DNA from: CAYRYU01 sp964428355
GTDB lineage: Bacteria; Muiribacteriota; Ozemobacteria; Ozemobacterales; Ozemobacteraceae
DNA: 22,364 nt
Assembly (NCBI GenBank): GCA_964428355.1
Contig: CAYRYU010000112.1
Span: 1 to 22,364, forward strand
Direction: 5' to 3'
Shown here: positions 14,791-22,364 of the stretch, one piece after another
Numbering within the stretch: position 1 is the first letter of the stretch
How the letters are laid out: every line of letters starts with the position of its first letter
The notes under the pieces: model-generated
What the model saw: the letters and a program-made list of their open reading frames with translations, nothing else
What the model was told of the DNA's origin: nothing
Databases searched by the model: none
Program-made: the position numbers and the translations under genes

Positions 14791-15951
14791 TCACACGGCG
14801 CGGGGGTTCCAGCTCGCCAAAAAGGCTTGGTTGAAACCCTCGGCCCTTCTCTGGGCATCGGGGGAAGGCCCCCACAAACCGTAATCGACCCATTCCTGAA
14901 GCTTCACCGGATCGCCTTCGAACCCATCGAACCAGAACACCGAACCCGAGGGAGCGACCCGCATCGCCGGTTTGGGGGCCGCCAGAACGAGGTTCCAGCC
15001 TGAGACCGTCTCCGTCCGGGGGATCGCGGCGCAGGCCAGACGCGCGGTGAAGCCCCGTCCCTCCAAGATCCGGGCTCCTTCCTTTTCGACGACCAGTTCG
15101 GGAAGCCAGCCTTTCGAGAAGATTCCGGGGGTAGACAAGATCAGGCGGAAAGCCCTGTTTTCGGAAACCTTCTTCAGGTCAGGAAATCCCAACTTCCATT
15201 CGACCTCCTCGAAATGTGCCCCCCGGCCGTCCCCACCGAGGCGGAGCTCGCCCGAACGCGGAAACCCTTCATCCAGGCCGTCCAGACTAACCAGGAAGCC
15301 GGCGCTCCCGTCGAACGAAACTGCCTCGGTCGAATACAGCCGGCCATCGGAGGCCGAGCGGGTCTGCCCGTCGAGGCCTATTCCAATGCGTGTCTCGGTT
15401 TTCCAGACGGTCTTTTTTTCAACCAGATCCTTCCCTTCGGGGGCGCCTCCATCCAGATAGGCTTCGAACCCCCGCTGGTTCAAAAAAAGATTCCCCAACG
15501 GCTTTTTTTGCGGACCTTTGAGAACCGGGAGCATCGGCAAAGGCAGACCGGCCTGGATTCCGGCGGGAACCGGCGAAGGTTTTACCCGAATCGGGCAAGG
15601 ACTCCCATCCCGGTCGAAAACCTGGATGTCGGCAGGAAGAGGAAAAACAGCTCGTGAGGATTTGTCCTCCCCTCTCTTGCATAGAGCAACCCCCGAAACC
15701 CTAAAGGTGCCCGGTTCCCGGAATGACCCCAGAACCGCTCTCAATGCCGGATTTGTCGGGAAACCACCTTTCTCGATCGCGACGAGGGTTTCGGGGTCGG
15801 ACGCCGCCAGCATGCTTCGGAACGCGCCGGCGAAGAGCGATGGGCTTGGAGGGATCGAGATTTCCCCAAACTCCGAGGCCGAGTTGCCGAAGCCGCGGTT
15901 GCCTCGCGGCAGGAGGACATCGTAGGCTGAAACGAAGAAGTGTCTTCTCAT
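14791..15951 (-). CDS. cmr3: Type III-B subunit Cmr3 (Cas5-like RAMP)
   Basis: Cmr3 binds the 5' handle of the crRNA and pairs with Cmr2 at the foot of the complex. The 386-aa product starts MRRHFFVSAYDVLLPRGNRGFG, with the typical D/RG pattern of Cmr3. It is followed by ISIPPSPSLFAGAFRSMLA (about 31-50) and the C-terminal RAMP segment. RTRSASDGRLYSTEAV-like sequence near 205 matches the usual lid region (ETRIGIGLDGQTRSASDGRL). Its start overlaps the cmr2 stop (ATGA), showing translational coupling. Confidence 0.92.
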   Translation of the reverse strand: MRRHFFVSAYDVLLPRGNRGFGNSASEFGEISIPPSPSLFAGAFRSMLAASDPETLVAIEKGGFPTNPALRAVLGSFREPGTFRVSGVALCKRGEDKSSRAVFPLPADIQVFDRDGSPCPIRVKPSPVPAGIQAGLPLPMLPVLKGPQKKPLGNLFLNQRGFEAYLDGGAPEGKDLVEKKTVWKTETRIGIGLDGQTRSASDGRLYSTEAVSFDGSAGFLVSLDGLDEGFPRSGELRLGGDGRGAHFEEVEWKLGFPDLKKVSENRAFRLILSTPGIFSKGWLPELVVEKEGARILEGRGFTARLACAAIPRTETVSGWNLVLAAPKPAMRVAPSGSVFWFDGFEGDPVKLQEWVDYGLWGPSPDAQRRAEGFNQAFLASWNPRAV

Positions 15952-18848
15952 TTGGACTCCTCCTTGGCTCTTTTGGGGGACCCTGATCGGGTCTCCCTGG
16001 CGAGGAATTCGGCCACGAACAGGAGATCGGTCAACCTGTCCCTCGGTTCGAACCGAACGGCGGGATTCCCGGGTTTTTCACCCCAAAGGACCTCGACCAA
16101 CTTCCGGGCGAGCTCCGGTTCTCCGCCGTGGCGGGAGAACTGCTGGGCAAGAAGCGCGGCGGCCATTTCTTTCGATTGCCCTGCATCATTGGCGGCTTGG
16201 GGGGGAACGTCCTTCAACCATTCGCTCGAGGCATAGACAACTCGTCTCGACAACTCCTCGTGTTTCGACAACTCGGCGACCACCATTTTCAGCACCCCCA
16301 ACCCCGAGTTCCGCCGGATCTCTTCCGATGGGATGACACCGTCTCCATTCGCCCACCAGGAGTCGGTAAAGGAGACCTCACCCCCTCCTCGCTTCAGGAT
16401 CCGAAGGCAGAAGGCGTCTCTCCCGAACAGTTTCGCCTGCCGTTCGGCTTCACGCAAAGACTCGAGCGCAATGGCGAGGGGGGTTTGATGATGGACGACC
16501 ACAGCTCCGATCGAAGCGGTTGCCTTTTCCCCCATCACCCGCATCAGCCGGCCCCGAAGCCGGGCGAACCCCCCGCCAAGCCTCAGATTTTCAGACCCCG
16601 GGCCCAGTTCCCCGGAAATCCCGCCGTATGCAAGGCGGAGACGGGTCATGGCATCGAGCAGATCGCCGGTTGAAACCATCGCAAGGACATCGTCGCCGCC
16701 CGAATAAAGGAGCTTTCCGTTTACCGTTTCCTCCAGGATGAATGGGGCGAGGATACTGGAAAAAGAGTTCAGTGCCTGCGAGATCGCAGAGTGGCGTCCA
16801 GGGGAGGGCGGTCTATACGAGTCGAGGTAAGCGCCCAAAAGAGGGAAGCGGGCTTGCTGTTCCCGGGTGACTTTTTCCACTTGGGGATGCCAGGAGGCGC
16901 GGAAAGGGATCTGGTATTTCTTCTCGTTTCCCGCGAGCCATGCGCCCATATTGTCGCCGTCCATCAGAAGAAGCGCGTAATAGTTTTCGATTCCGCCCAC
17001 GGAATACCCATGCAGGATCTTTTTGATTCCGGCGATTTCCTTTTCGGATTCCTGCGTTCCGGAGTCTTTCAGTGAATCCAGGATGGCCGGGAGCTTTTTT
17101 ACCGAATCGGACAGCCTGGGGCTGTTCGCCTTGAAGGCCTTTTTGAAAAGTTTTGCCGGAAGGGCAACGGGTTCGACATCGTAACGGTCGACGAGGTCCA
17201 GGAGCTTCCCGAGACTCTCAGCGCCCATCTGGCGATCGATCAGCGAGTCGAGGGTGGTCGCCAATGCCATGGTATGGGTTGAGACGACGAACCTGGGGAG
17301 TTTTCCTGTTTCGATGATCCTTCCGACCCGGTCGGTGAACAGCCTTGGCCAGAACCGCTTCAAGGCGCAGACGGCGCAGAGATGTTCGCCTTTCTTGATG
17401 CCGTTGGTTCCGGCTTTTCCGGTCCAACGGGTTTCGTTTCTGATACGTTGGCCCGGTGCCCATTCCAACTGGTCGGGGGAGTCCGCGAGCCACTCCCGCT
17501 CCCCGCAAAGCGTGCATCGGAACCCTTTCTGGGAAAGCTGGCCGAAGGGCTGGACCGTCTTCGCTGCGCTCAGAGCACGTTCGGCGAGGCTGAAAACGGC
17601 GGGATATAGGATACCCGGGTTGGGGTCGTAGAACTTCAACCCCTCGAAGCAGACCTCCTTATTGAGGGTTTCCCATACGGGTTGTCGGAAAAAATTCTCG
17701 GGTGAATCGGTTTCCACGAACGAGTTGTATGCCTCGGAAAGCCGGTTCGCGGCATCTCCTTTCAGCGTGGAGGGCCAATCGGCCGCCGCCCAATGGATTC
17801 TCGGGAAGTCGGCCAGTTGGGCTTCGATCTGCCGCGCGTGGTGTCCTTCGTTGGAATCGAAAAGGAACCTGGCAGCCTCCTCAGCCCATTGCATCGCTGA
17901 ACCGCGGACCGCTTCCCGTGCTTGCCGCGCAAGGTCCCCGGCTTTCGAACGCGGAACCAGCGCCAGGAGTTTATTGGGAAGGCATGCGGCGAACAAGGGG
18001 TTCCCATCGGTGGCTTTCTCCATCCAGGCTTCGCCCTTGAAGCGGACTTTCCATTCCTTGCCCAACCCGGCCTTTTCGGCAAGCTCGAGGAGCCAGGAGT
18101 CGACGATGGGAAGGCCTCTGACCTGGGGAAACAGAAAAGCATCGGGCCCCAGTTCAGCGGCAATGGGCTTCATCGCTTCCCAAACGAGCGAGGAAAGGAG
18201 GTGCGACCCTGCCCAGAGATCCGAGGTCGAGCGGGATTGGGCGATGAAACTCTGGACGGGGCCAATGCTCATGGAAAGCAGTGCAGGACATTCACCGTCT
18301 TCAAAAGCCCCGGCGAAAGCCGAGACCGTATCGAGGTGGTTCCAGATCGTATGGTCGGGGACCCTGGTGTCAGCCGGAAGCTGCTGCCAGAGGGCTTCGA
18401 ACCCCTTCACCCCCACCTCGGGGCCGAATCGCCAGAGTGCGAGAAATTTCATGCGAAGGTCCGAACCCCCAAGTTCGAGAAGCTTCCTGAAGTGCTCGAG
18501 GCTGACCGCTTTGACCTGTTTGAAGTCGATCTCGGAAAGGGTCTTCAGATCGAATCCGGCCCCGGTCAGCGGGTGTATCAACACCGGTTGTTTCGCGAAC
18601 TCGACCTGCGTCCAGGGGGCGAACCGGCCGTCATCGGCATTCCGGGGCCACTGTGGCCTGTCGGCGGCAGAGGCCCACCAATCGGCCCTTTTTACGAGGT
18701 CGTCTTCATCGCCAAGTCCCAGATCCTTGCGAAGCGTCCGGACCGTTCCGCCCGTGTGGCCTGCGGGGTCCTGGAGGAGAACGAACGCCTTTTCGGCGGG
18801 GTCGTGAAGCCAGGCAGAAAGTTTCTGTCTCCAGATCTTGTCGCTCAT
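15948..18848 (-). CDS. cmr2: Type III-B large subunit Cmr2 (Cas10): HD nuclease and cyclic-oligoadenylate synthase
   Basis: This is the 966-aa signature protein of the effector. An N-terminal HD pair is present, H15-D16 in SAWLHDPAEK. Then come the first palm domain with RSTSDLWAGSHLLSSLVW (about 206-223), a zinc ribbon with C445, C448, C491 and C494, DGDNMG of the second palm (630-635), and the cyclase GGDD motif at 717-720 in LLYSGGDDVLAMV. The intact GGDD predicts cOA synthesis on target RNA binding; HD DNase activity is possible. The start at 18848 was chosen for its GAGGAGG box; a GTG five codons upstream is weaker. It lies 11 nt after cmr1 and overlaps cmr3. Confidence 0.96.
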   Translation of the reverse strand: MSDKIWRQKLSAWLHDPAEKAFVLLQDPAGHTGGTVRTLRKDLGLGDEDDLVKRADWWASAADRPQWPRNADDGRFAPWTQVEFAKQPVLIHPLTGAGFDLKTLSEIDFKQVKAVSLEHFRKLLELGGSDLRMKFLALWRFGPEVGVKGFEALWQQLPADTRVPDHTIWNHLDTVSAFAGAFEDGECPALLSMSIGPVQSFIAQSRSTSDLWAGSHLLSSLVWEAMKPIAAELGPDAFLFPQVRGLPIVDSWLLELAEKAGLGKEWKVRFKGEAWMEKATDGNPLFAACLPNKLLALVPRSKAGDLARQAREAVRGSAMQWAEEAARFLFDSNEGHHARQIEAQLADFPRIHWAAADWPSTLKGDAANRLSEAYNSFVETDSPENFFRQPVWETLNKEVCFEGLKFYDPNPGILYPAVFSLAERALSAAKTVQPFGQLSQKGFRCTLCGEREWLADSPDQLEWAPGQRIRNETRWTGKAGTNGIKKGEHLCAVCALKRFWPRLFTDRVGRIIETGKLPRFVVSTHTMALATTLDSLIDRQMGAESLGKLLDLVDRYDVEPVALPAKLFKKAFKANSPRLSDSVKKLPAILDSLKDSGTQESEKEIAGIKKILHGYSVGGIENYYALLLMDGDNMGAWLAGNEKKYQIPFRASWHPQVEKVTREQQARFPLLGAYLDSYRPPSPGRHSAISQALNSFSSILAPFILEETVNGKLLYSGGDDVLAMVSTGDLLDAMTRLRLAYGGISGELGPGSENLRLGGGFARLRGRLMRVMGEKATASIGAVVVHHQTPLAIALESLREAERQAKLFGRDAFCLRILKRGGGEVSFTDSWWANGDGVIPSEEIRRNSGLGVLKMVVAELSKHEELSRRVVYASSEWLKDVPPQAANDAGQSKEMAAALLAQQFSRHGGEPELARKLVEVLWGEKPGNPAVRFEPRDRLTDLLFVAEFLARETRSGSPKRAKEESK

Positions 18849-18859
18849 CGTCAGCCTCC

Positions 18860-19945
18860 TCACTTCAACCGGGAAAGGTCGGGATTCCCGTCAAGAATTC
18901 CGTGGATTTCCCGCCAGACCGCAGGTTCCATTTCCCGAAAAGCAGTATTGTTTCGGTCCAAAGCATCCACCAACTCTTCGGGTGCCTTCGTGGGAAGGTG
19001 GAAAACCAGTCCGACGAATTTCCCGTTTTGGGGTGCCACCTTGAACCGGATTTGATTGGAAAGCCTCTTTTGGCCGCCCCAGGCACCAAGGAAGTGTTTG
19101 GTAATCGGATAGGCGATAACATGACGCGGTTGCGGTTGCTGATGGGGGCCTCCGGAGCTGAAACGAAAATGGGTCCGAAAACCGATCTTCACCTCGGCGA
19201 GCTTGGTCACGACGTCTTTCCACGAGGCCATCGGTTTCGTTTGCCAAACCAAGGGGCCGACCCGGTCTTTGCCGATCGCGTGGGCCCATTCCTTGCCCAG
19301 GCATTCCTGCCAAGGCCTGGTGAAGGGTTCCAGAGAAGAAGATGAAAGAGGCGATAATGTAAGAGGTGATGCATCATTGAGAATCAGCGACCCCCACCCG
19401 TTCCTGGATCTCCCGCCGAGAGTGCCGAACCAGCCGATCAGGTCGATGGTCCTTTTCAATTCGTCGTAGAACTCATCCGGGAACCCCAACCACAACTCGG
19501 TCATCTCATTTTGTGTTTGAATGGCAGGGGCTTTCTTCATAATCGTCTGCCCCGCACCGAAGGTGAGCGGACCATACCCGAGAAAAAGCTGGGCTCCTAT
19601 GGGCCGGGCTATTCCTTGAGGATTCTTCACCTCAGGATGAGTGATCCTTTTATCGCCTTCCCATTGGGAAAGGGTTCCCCTTCTCCAATTCCCCAACCTG
19701 ATTCTCAAGGCGGAGCGGGAACCGGTTACCTCATGGCTATCGTTTTCGGCGGGAGCCTGGCCGAAGAGACGGTTCTCCTTTTGGAGCAGCCGGGAATGGT
19801 CGTAACCGCACTCCCGGGCTTTGACCACGCGCCACCATTGGCGAAGAAGTGCCTTGAAGGGCGGGGTGCGCCATTGGGATACCTGCTCCGCGTTTCCAAG
19901 AAACGCCGGGGTCGCGAAGGACACATTCACTTTGATTTCTTTCAT
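18860..19945 (-). CDS. cmr1: Type III-B subunit Cmr1 (RAMP, Cas7-like)
   Basis: Cmr1 sits at the head of the Cmr complex near the crRNA 3' end. The 361-aa product shows the family signature ATPAFLGNAEQ...RTPPFKALLRQWWRV near the N-terminus, GYGPLTFGAG in the middle, and the glycine-rich loop GWFGTLGGRSRNGWGS (about 190-205). The start at 19945 is preferred because GGAG lies nine nt before it; the ATG five codons upstream at 19960 has no such box. It is separated from the CARF gene by about 126 bp. Confidence 0.93.
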   Translation of the reverse strand: MKEIKVNVSFATPAFLGNAEQVSQWRTPPFKALLRQWWRVVKARECGYDHSRLLQKENRLFGQAPAENDSHEVTGSRSALRIRLGNWRRGTLSQWEGDKRITHPEVKNPQGIARPIGAQLFLGYGPLTFGAGQTIMKKAPAIQTQNEMTELWLGFPDEFYDELKRTIDLIGWFGTLGGRSRNGWGSLILNDASPLTLSPLSSSSLEPFTRPWQECLGKEWAHAIGKDRVGPLVWQTKPMASWKDVVTKLAEVKIGFRTHFRFSSGGPHQQPQPRHVIAYPITKHFLGAWGGQKRLSNQIRFKVAPQNGKFVGLVFHLPTKAPEELVDALDRNNTAFREMEPAVWREIHGILDGNPDLSRLK

Positions 19946-20040
19946 CGATCCGTTCTCCATTTCAAGAACAATTCCGATTCGCCCAGAACTCGTTCGAGAG
20001 AGGGCAACTTCGGGGAATCGTCTTCTTTCGTGATGGAAGG

Positions 20041-20053
20041 CCGGGAAACCCGG
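20041..20053. other. Small GC hairpin in the gap between the CARF gene and cmr1
   Basis: CCGGG-AAA-CCCGG forms a 5-bp stem with a 3-nt loop in the 126-bp gap (19946-20071) between the CARF gene stop and the cmr1 start. No T tract follows it on the minus strand, so it is unlikely to stop transcription fully. It may shape mRNA stability or uneven expression of the two halves of the operon. I saw no clear promoter for cmr1 in this gap. Confidence 0.3.
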
Positions 20054-20071
20054 TCGGTTCAGAATTTCTCG

Positions 20072-21799
20072 TCATTTTTCCGCGGCGGCCGGGTTCCCCT
20101 TCTCCGACCGGCCTGATACGGAAGAACCGTCGATCGGGATCATCTCCCCAAGGACGAAAGGATTCTTCTGTTGCTCCTGGGTGGTGCGTCGATCGACGAA
20201 AGCGACCCGTCTGACGGCGGCCCCCAGCTCACGGGCTTTTTCGAAAACGGCCTGCATGACCCATTGCATGCAGGTGGTTCCACCTGTCAGGTTAACCACC
20301 ACTTCCGATGCGTTTTTCAAAAATGGCTCGAGTGCCTTGACCATGCCACCGGTTTCCGAGAAGCCGGTGAACGGTTCCTGCAGAATCAAGGCTTTCACAT
20401 GCTCGGAGGGGTATCCTCCGGCGGATTTAAGCACCTCGGGAAGCTTGGGTTCGACCTCCTTACTGGTTATCACAACCGTCCGGTCGGGTTTCAAGGAGGA
20501 CAAAGCCGAAAAGAGGAGACCGACCGAGGATCCGAGACCTGAAACCAGCAACAATCCATCATTCCCGGAGAGAGATGGAACCCGCCAGAAATCCTCATTC
20601 TCCAGGTTATCCAAACAGATCCGGAGAAACTCCGAGGCTTTTTTCAGAGCGGATTGAACATTGACTTCCGTTTTTTTGAAACCTGCATGACCGAATTCGT
20701 TCCTGAAGTTGGACAGCTTATCCCATGTTTTGGACAAGGATACTTCAGTGGGTTTGTCCTTGGCGGATTCTTCCCTCTTCCGGAGAGCAAGCTTTCCCAG
20801 CTTACTCTCGATTTCGGAAACGCGGACACCCTTTTCCAACCAGGATTCGTGCTTCCCTTCGGAAAAACAAACCCGGGAGATGATCCATTCCCTGAGAAGG
20901 ATTATGGCTTGTGAGGCATCCCCGTGGAGGATCTTGCCTTCTATAAACTTCAACTGTCGGGCCAACTCCTGCATGTCAAGGTGGAATCTGGTTTTCCAAT
21001 TGTCTCCATTGGGGGTCTCGAGTGCGATTCGTCTGAAATGATCCCGAAGCTTTTCTCGAAGCTCAAACCCGGCGGTGAGGTTTTCGACCCCGATTGTCAG
21101 GCTCGGAAACTTCTTCAGAATCTCTTCGGCCTCGCTTCCGGCTTCGAGGGGAAGCCCGGCCGAATAGATCCGTTGGAATTCCGAAAGGCTTTGCGTCAGC
21201 TTAACTGCGGTCCGGGGGTCGACTCCGGGCAAGGAACCCAGGAAGCTCCCCAGGGGACCCATCGCCCCTGTTTCCATGAAGGACTTGACCGCGAAGCCGC
21301 CTTTGACGAGGTTGACCATGGGAGTAAGGTCGAACACCGGAGTGATGTTGCTCTCATTCTTTGCATCGTATGCTCCGTAATACACGCCCTTCATTCCAGC
21401 TTTTCCCGCGCTCTCCAGATATGAGAGCGACGTAAAGAACAACAGGGGCAGATGGCGAAAGCTGTTGGTGATGTCCAATAGGACTTCCATGCTCGGATGC
21501 GAGGAAACCTTCTCGACCAGCGCATCGAAAACCTTCCATACTTCCTGGATGGTTTTTCCCGAAGAGATCGGCAGGATTTCGATGCTCAGATTCAGATCTC
21601 GACATTCATTAGAAAGGGCCTCCTCGTGCTTTTTTCTCGCCTCGGGTGTCAGAAGAACCAACAATCTGGATGGCGGTTTCGAGAGGATCTGGGAAAGAGC
21701 GATGCTGCAGAACCTGGTCGGGTGCCTGCGGCCCTCGAACTCATATTCGGTTTCATTCAGGAAGTTGTCGCCCAGGGCGGAAATGATTATTTTGCTCAT
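20072..21799 (-). CDS. csx1: CARF-HEPN-CARF ancillary RNase (Csx1/TM1812-like) activated by cyclic oligoadenylate
   Basis: The 575-aa product has three parts. The N-terminal CARF domain (about 1-165) is of the TM1812 type: MSKIIISALG first strand, LLVLLTPEA, and DITNSFRHLPLLF at 109-121, then VYYGAYDA. The central helical HEPN region (about 265-400) has the catalytic R-x4-H motif RNEFGH (R366, H371). A second CARF-like Rossmann domain (about 412-540) has DGLLLVSGLGSSVG and the ligand-site motif VNLTGGTTCMQWVM (about 502-515). Known Csx1/Csm6 proteins bind cA4 or cA6 and cut RNA through HEPN. The start has a GGAGG box and overlaps the cas6 stop (ATGA). A longer frame up to 22162 is rejected. 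The symbol is at superfamily level. Confidence 0.88.
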   Translation of the reverse strand: MSKIIISALGDNFLNETEYEFEGRRHPTRFCSIALSQILSKPPSRLLVLLTPEARKKHEEALSNECRDLNLSIEILPISSGKTIQEVWKVFDALVEKVSSHPSMEVLLDITNSFRHLPLLFFTSLSYLESAGKAGMKGVYYGAYDAKNESNITPVFDLTPMVNLVKGGFAVKSFMETGAMGPLGSFLGSLPGVDPRTAVKLTQSLSEFQRIYSAGLPLEAGSEAEEILKKFPSLTIGVENLTAGFELREKLRDHFRRIALETPNGDNWKTRFHLDMQELARQLKFIEGKILHGDASQAIILLREWIISRVCFSEGKHESWLEKGVRVSEIESKLGKLALRKREESAKDKPTEVSLSKTWDKLSNFRNEFGHAGFKKTEVNVQSALKKASEFLRICLDNLENEDFWRVPSLSGNDGLLLVSGLGSSVGLLFSALSSLKPDRTVVITSKEVEPKLPEVLKSAGGYPSEHVKALILQEPFTGFSETGGMVKALEPFLKNASEVVVNLTGGTTCMQWVMQAVFEKARELGAAVRRVAFVDRRTTQEQQKNPFVLGEMIPIDGSSVSGRSEKGNPAAAEK

Positions 21800-22364
21800 G
21801 CCTTTCCTCCGGATGGGGGGATTTTGTCGTTGCCCGAGGTCGGAGGAACGACCTCTGACGAAGCCTGGAAGCCGGAACTCCGGATTCGGATCCGGCCCTG
21901 GCCGAAAGTAGTTCCGCGACCGACGCGGACGATCTCGCCGGCCCGCAAGACCGGCAGGAAGGGGGTGATGTCTCCTTCGAACCAGGCCGTCCCGACCACC
22001 CCGCCCCAAAAAACCCGTTGCCGCTGACGAGCGGAAAACCGCTCCCAGTGTGAGGTAAAAAGCTCGGACCGGACCAGCCGGACCTTCTCCGCGCGCGAAA
22101 AAATTGCCCCGAAATCCCATTTCGGGGTTGGGCGGCGATCGGCGGCCTGAAAGGAGCTGCATCGCTTCAAGATCGATCTGATCACCCTATGGAATTCAGG
22201 AAGATTCACCACCCCTCCCGTTTCTTTCGATTTGAAGGACGTGGGAGACAAGAACTCGATTCCGACCGACGTTTGGGGGCCTTCGGGAACCAGGTTGGGG
22301 TCATCGAGGCAGAGCTCGAGCGGCTCGATTTTTTCGAGGGACTTCTTTCCTGCGCCGTATGATA
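21796..22364 (-). CDS. cas6: CRISPR crRNA-processing endoribonuclease Cas6 (partial, 5' end beyond the window)
   Basis: Cas6 cuts pre-crRNA inside the repeats. The open frame continues without a stop to the right edge, so only the C-terminal part (about 189 aa) is present. It shows the Cas6 pattern: VGIEFLSPTSFKSK, then FHRVIRSILKR, WERFSARQRQRVFWGG, VVGTAWFEGDITPFLPVL, and the glycine-rich loop near the C-terminus, AGEIVRVGRGTTFGQGRIRI. An in-frame TTG at 22251 is not the real start because homologous sequence continues upstream. The stop overlaps the start of the CARF gene. The catalytic N-terminal region cannot be assessed. Confidence 0.9.
   Translation of the reverse strand, partial: SYGAGKKSLEKIEPLELCLDDPNLVPEGPQTSVGIEFLSPTSFKSKETGGVVNLPEFHRVIRSILKRCSSFQAADRRPTPKWDFGAIFSRAEKVRLVRSELFTSHWERFSARQRQRVFWGGVVGTAWFEGDITPFLPVLRAGEIVRVGRGTTFGQGRIRIRSSGFQASSEVVPPTSGNDKIPPSGGKA

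Noticed and set aside
13522..15003. 493-aa plus-strand open frame opposite cmr4 and cmr5
   Set aside because: It lies across three well-recognised cmr genes on the other strand and has no family features.
17922..19055. 377-aa plus-strand open frame opposite cmr2 and cmr1
   Set aside because: It is the mirror of the conserved Cmr2 N-terminus and the Cmr1 C-terminus; no independent support.
21800..22162. N-terminal extension of the CARF-HEPN-CARF gene
   Set aside because: This part overlaps cas6 in another frame and reads as Arg/Pro/Gly-rich shadow sequence. The ATG at 21799 has a GGAGG box and begins the CARF first strand.

Overview
This is a GC-rich bacterial window (roughly 60% G+C by eye) that lies almost wholly inside one CRISPR-Cas locus of subtype III-B (Cmr). 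I could not assign a species. The promoters that can be read look like ordinary bacterial sigma-70 promoters, and starts mostly follow GGAG-type ribosome binding sites.

Layout, left to right. (1) Positions 1-38 hold the leader-proximal end of a CRISPR array that runs off the left edge on the minus strand. A leader of about 340 bp follows, with a recognisable promoter and a 15-bp imperfect inverted repeat. (2) Minus-strand adaptation operon, 377-3871: a TPR-containing CRISPR-associated primase-polymerase (AEP fold), then cas1, then cas2. (3) Diverging from it on the plus strand, 4056-5423, is a TPR protein ending in a cold-shock-like (OB) domain. (4) Plus-strand operon 5517-11371 of four tightly coupled genes behind its own promoter: an unrecognised 144-aa protein, a divergent sigma-70-like protein, a zinc-binding anti-sigma (HxxxCxxC) protein with a MazF/PemK-like middle domain, and a 1053-aa protein with a Lon (S16) Ser-Lys peptidase domain and no AAA+ ATPase. 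(5) Convergent minus-strand toxin-antitoxin pair, DUF433 plus a DUF5615 PIN-like protein, 11401-12014. (6) Minus-strand effector operon, 12086 to beyond 22364, in transcription order: cas6 (cut by the window edge), a CARF-HEPN-CARF effector, cmr1, cmr2 (cas10), cmr3, cmr4, cmr5, cmr6.

How they may work together. Cas6 trims crRNAs, and Cmr1-6 bind target RNA. Cmr4 keeps its slicing aspartate. Cmr2 keeps both the HD pair and the GGDD cyclase motif, so a cyclic-oligoadenylate signal is expected. The CARF-HEPN-CARF RNase is the obvious receiver of that signal.

The most interesting part is region 4. A sigma-like factor, a ZAS/MazF-like anti-sigma and an ATPase-less Lon peptidase match the logic of the CalpS/CalpT/CalpL cascade, in which a cOA-activated Lon protease cuts an anti-sigma protein and frees a sigma factor. 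Here the protease has no SAVED domain that I can recognise. It carries about 720 residues of unrecognised sequence instead, and the operon begins with an orphan protein. I propose a divergent, possibly undescribed, protease-controlled transcriptional arm of a type III CRISPR system. The link to cOA signalling is inferred from position only.
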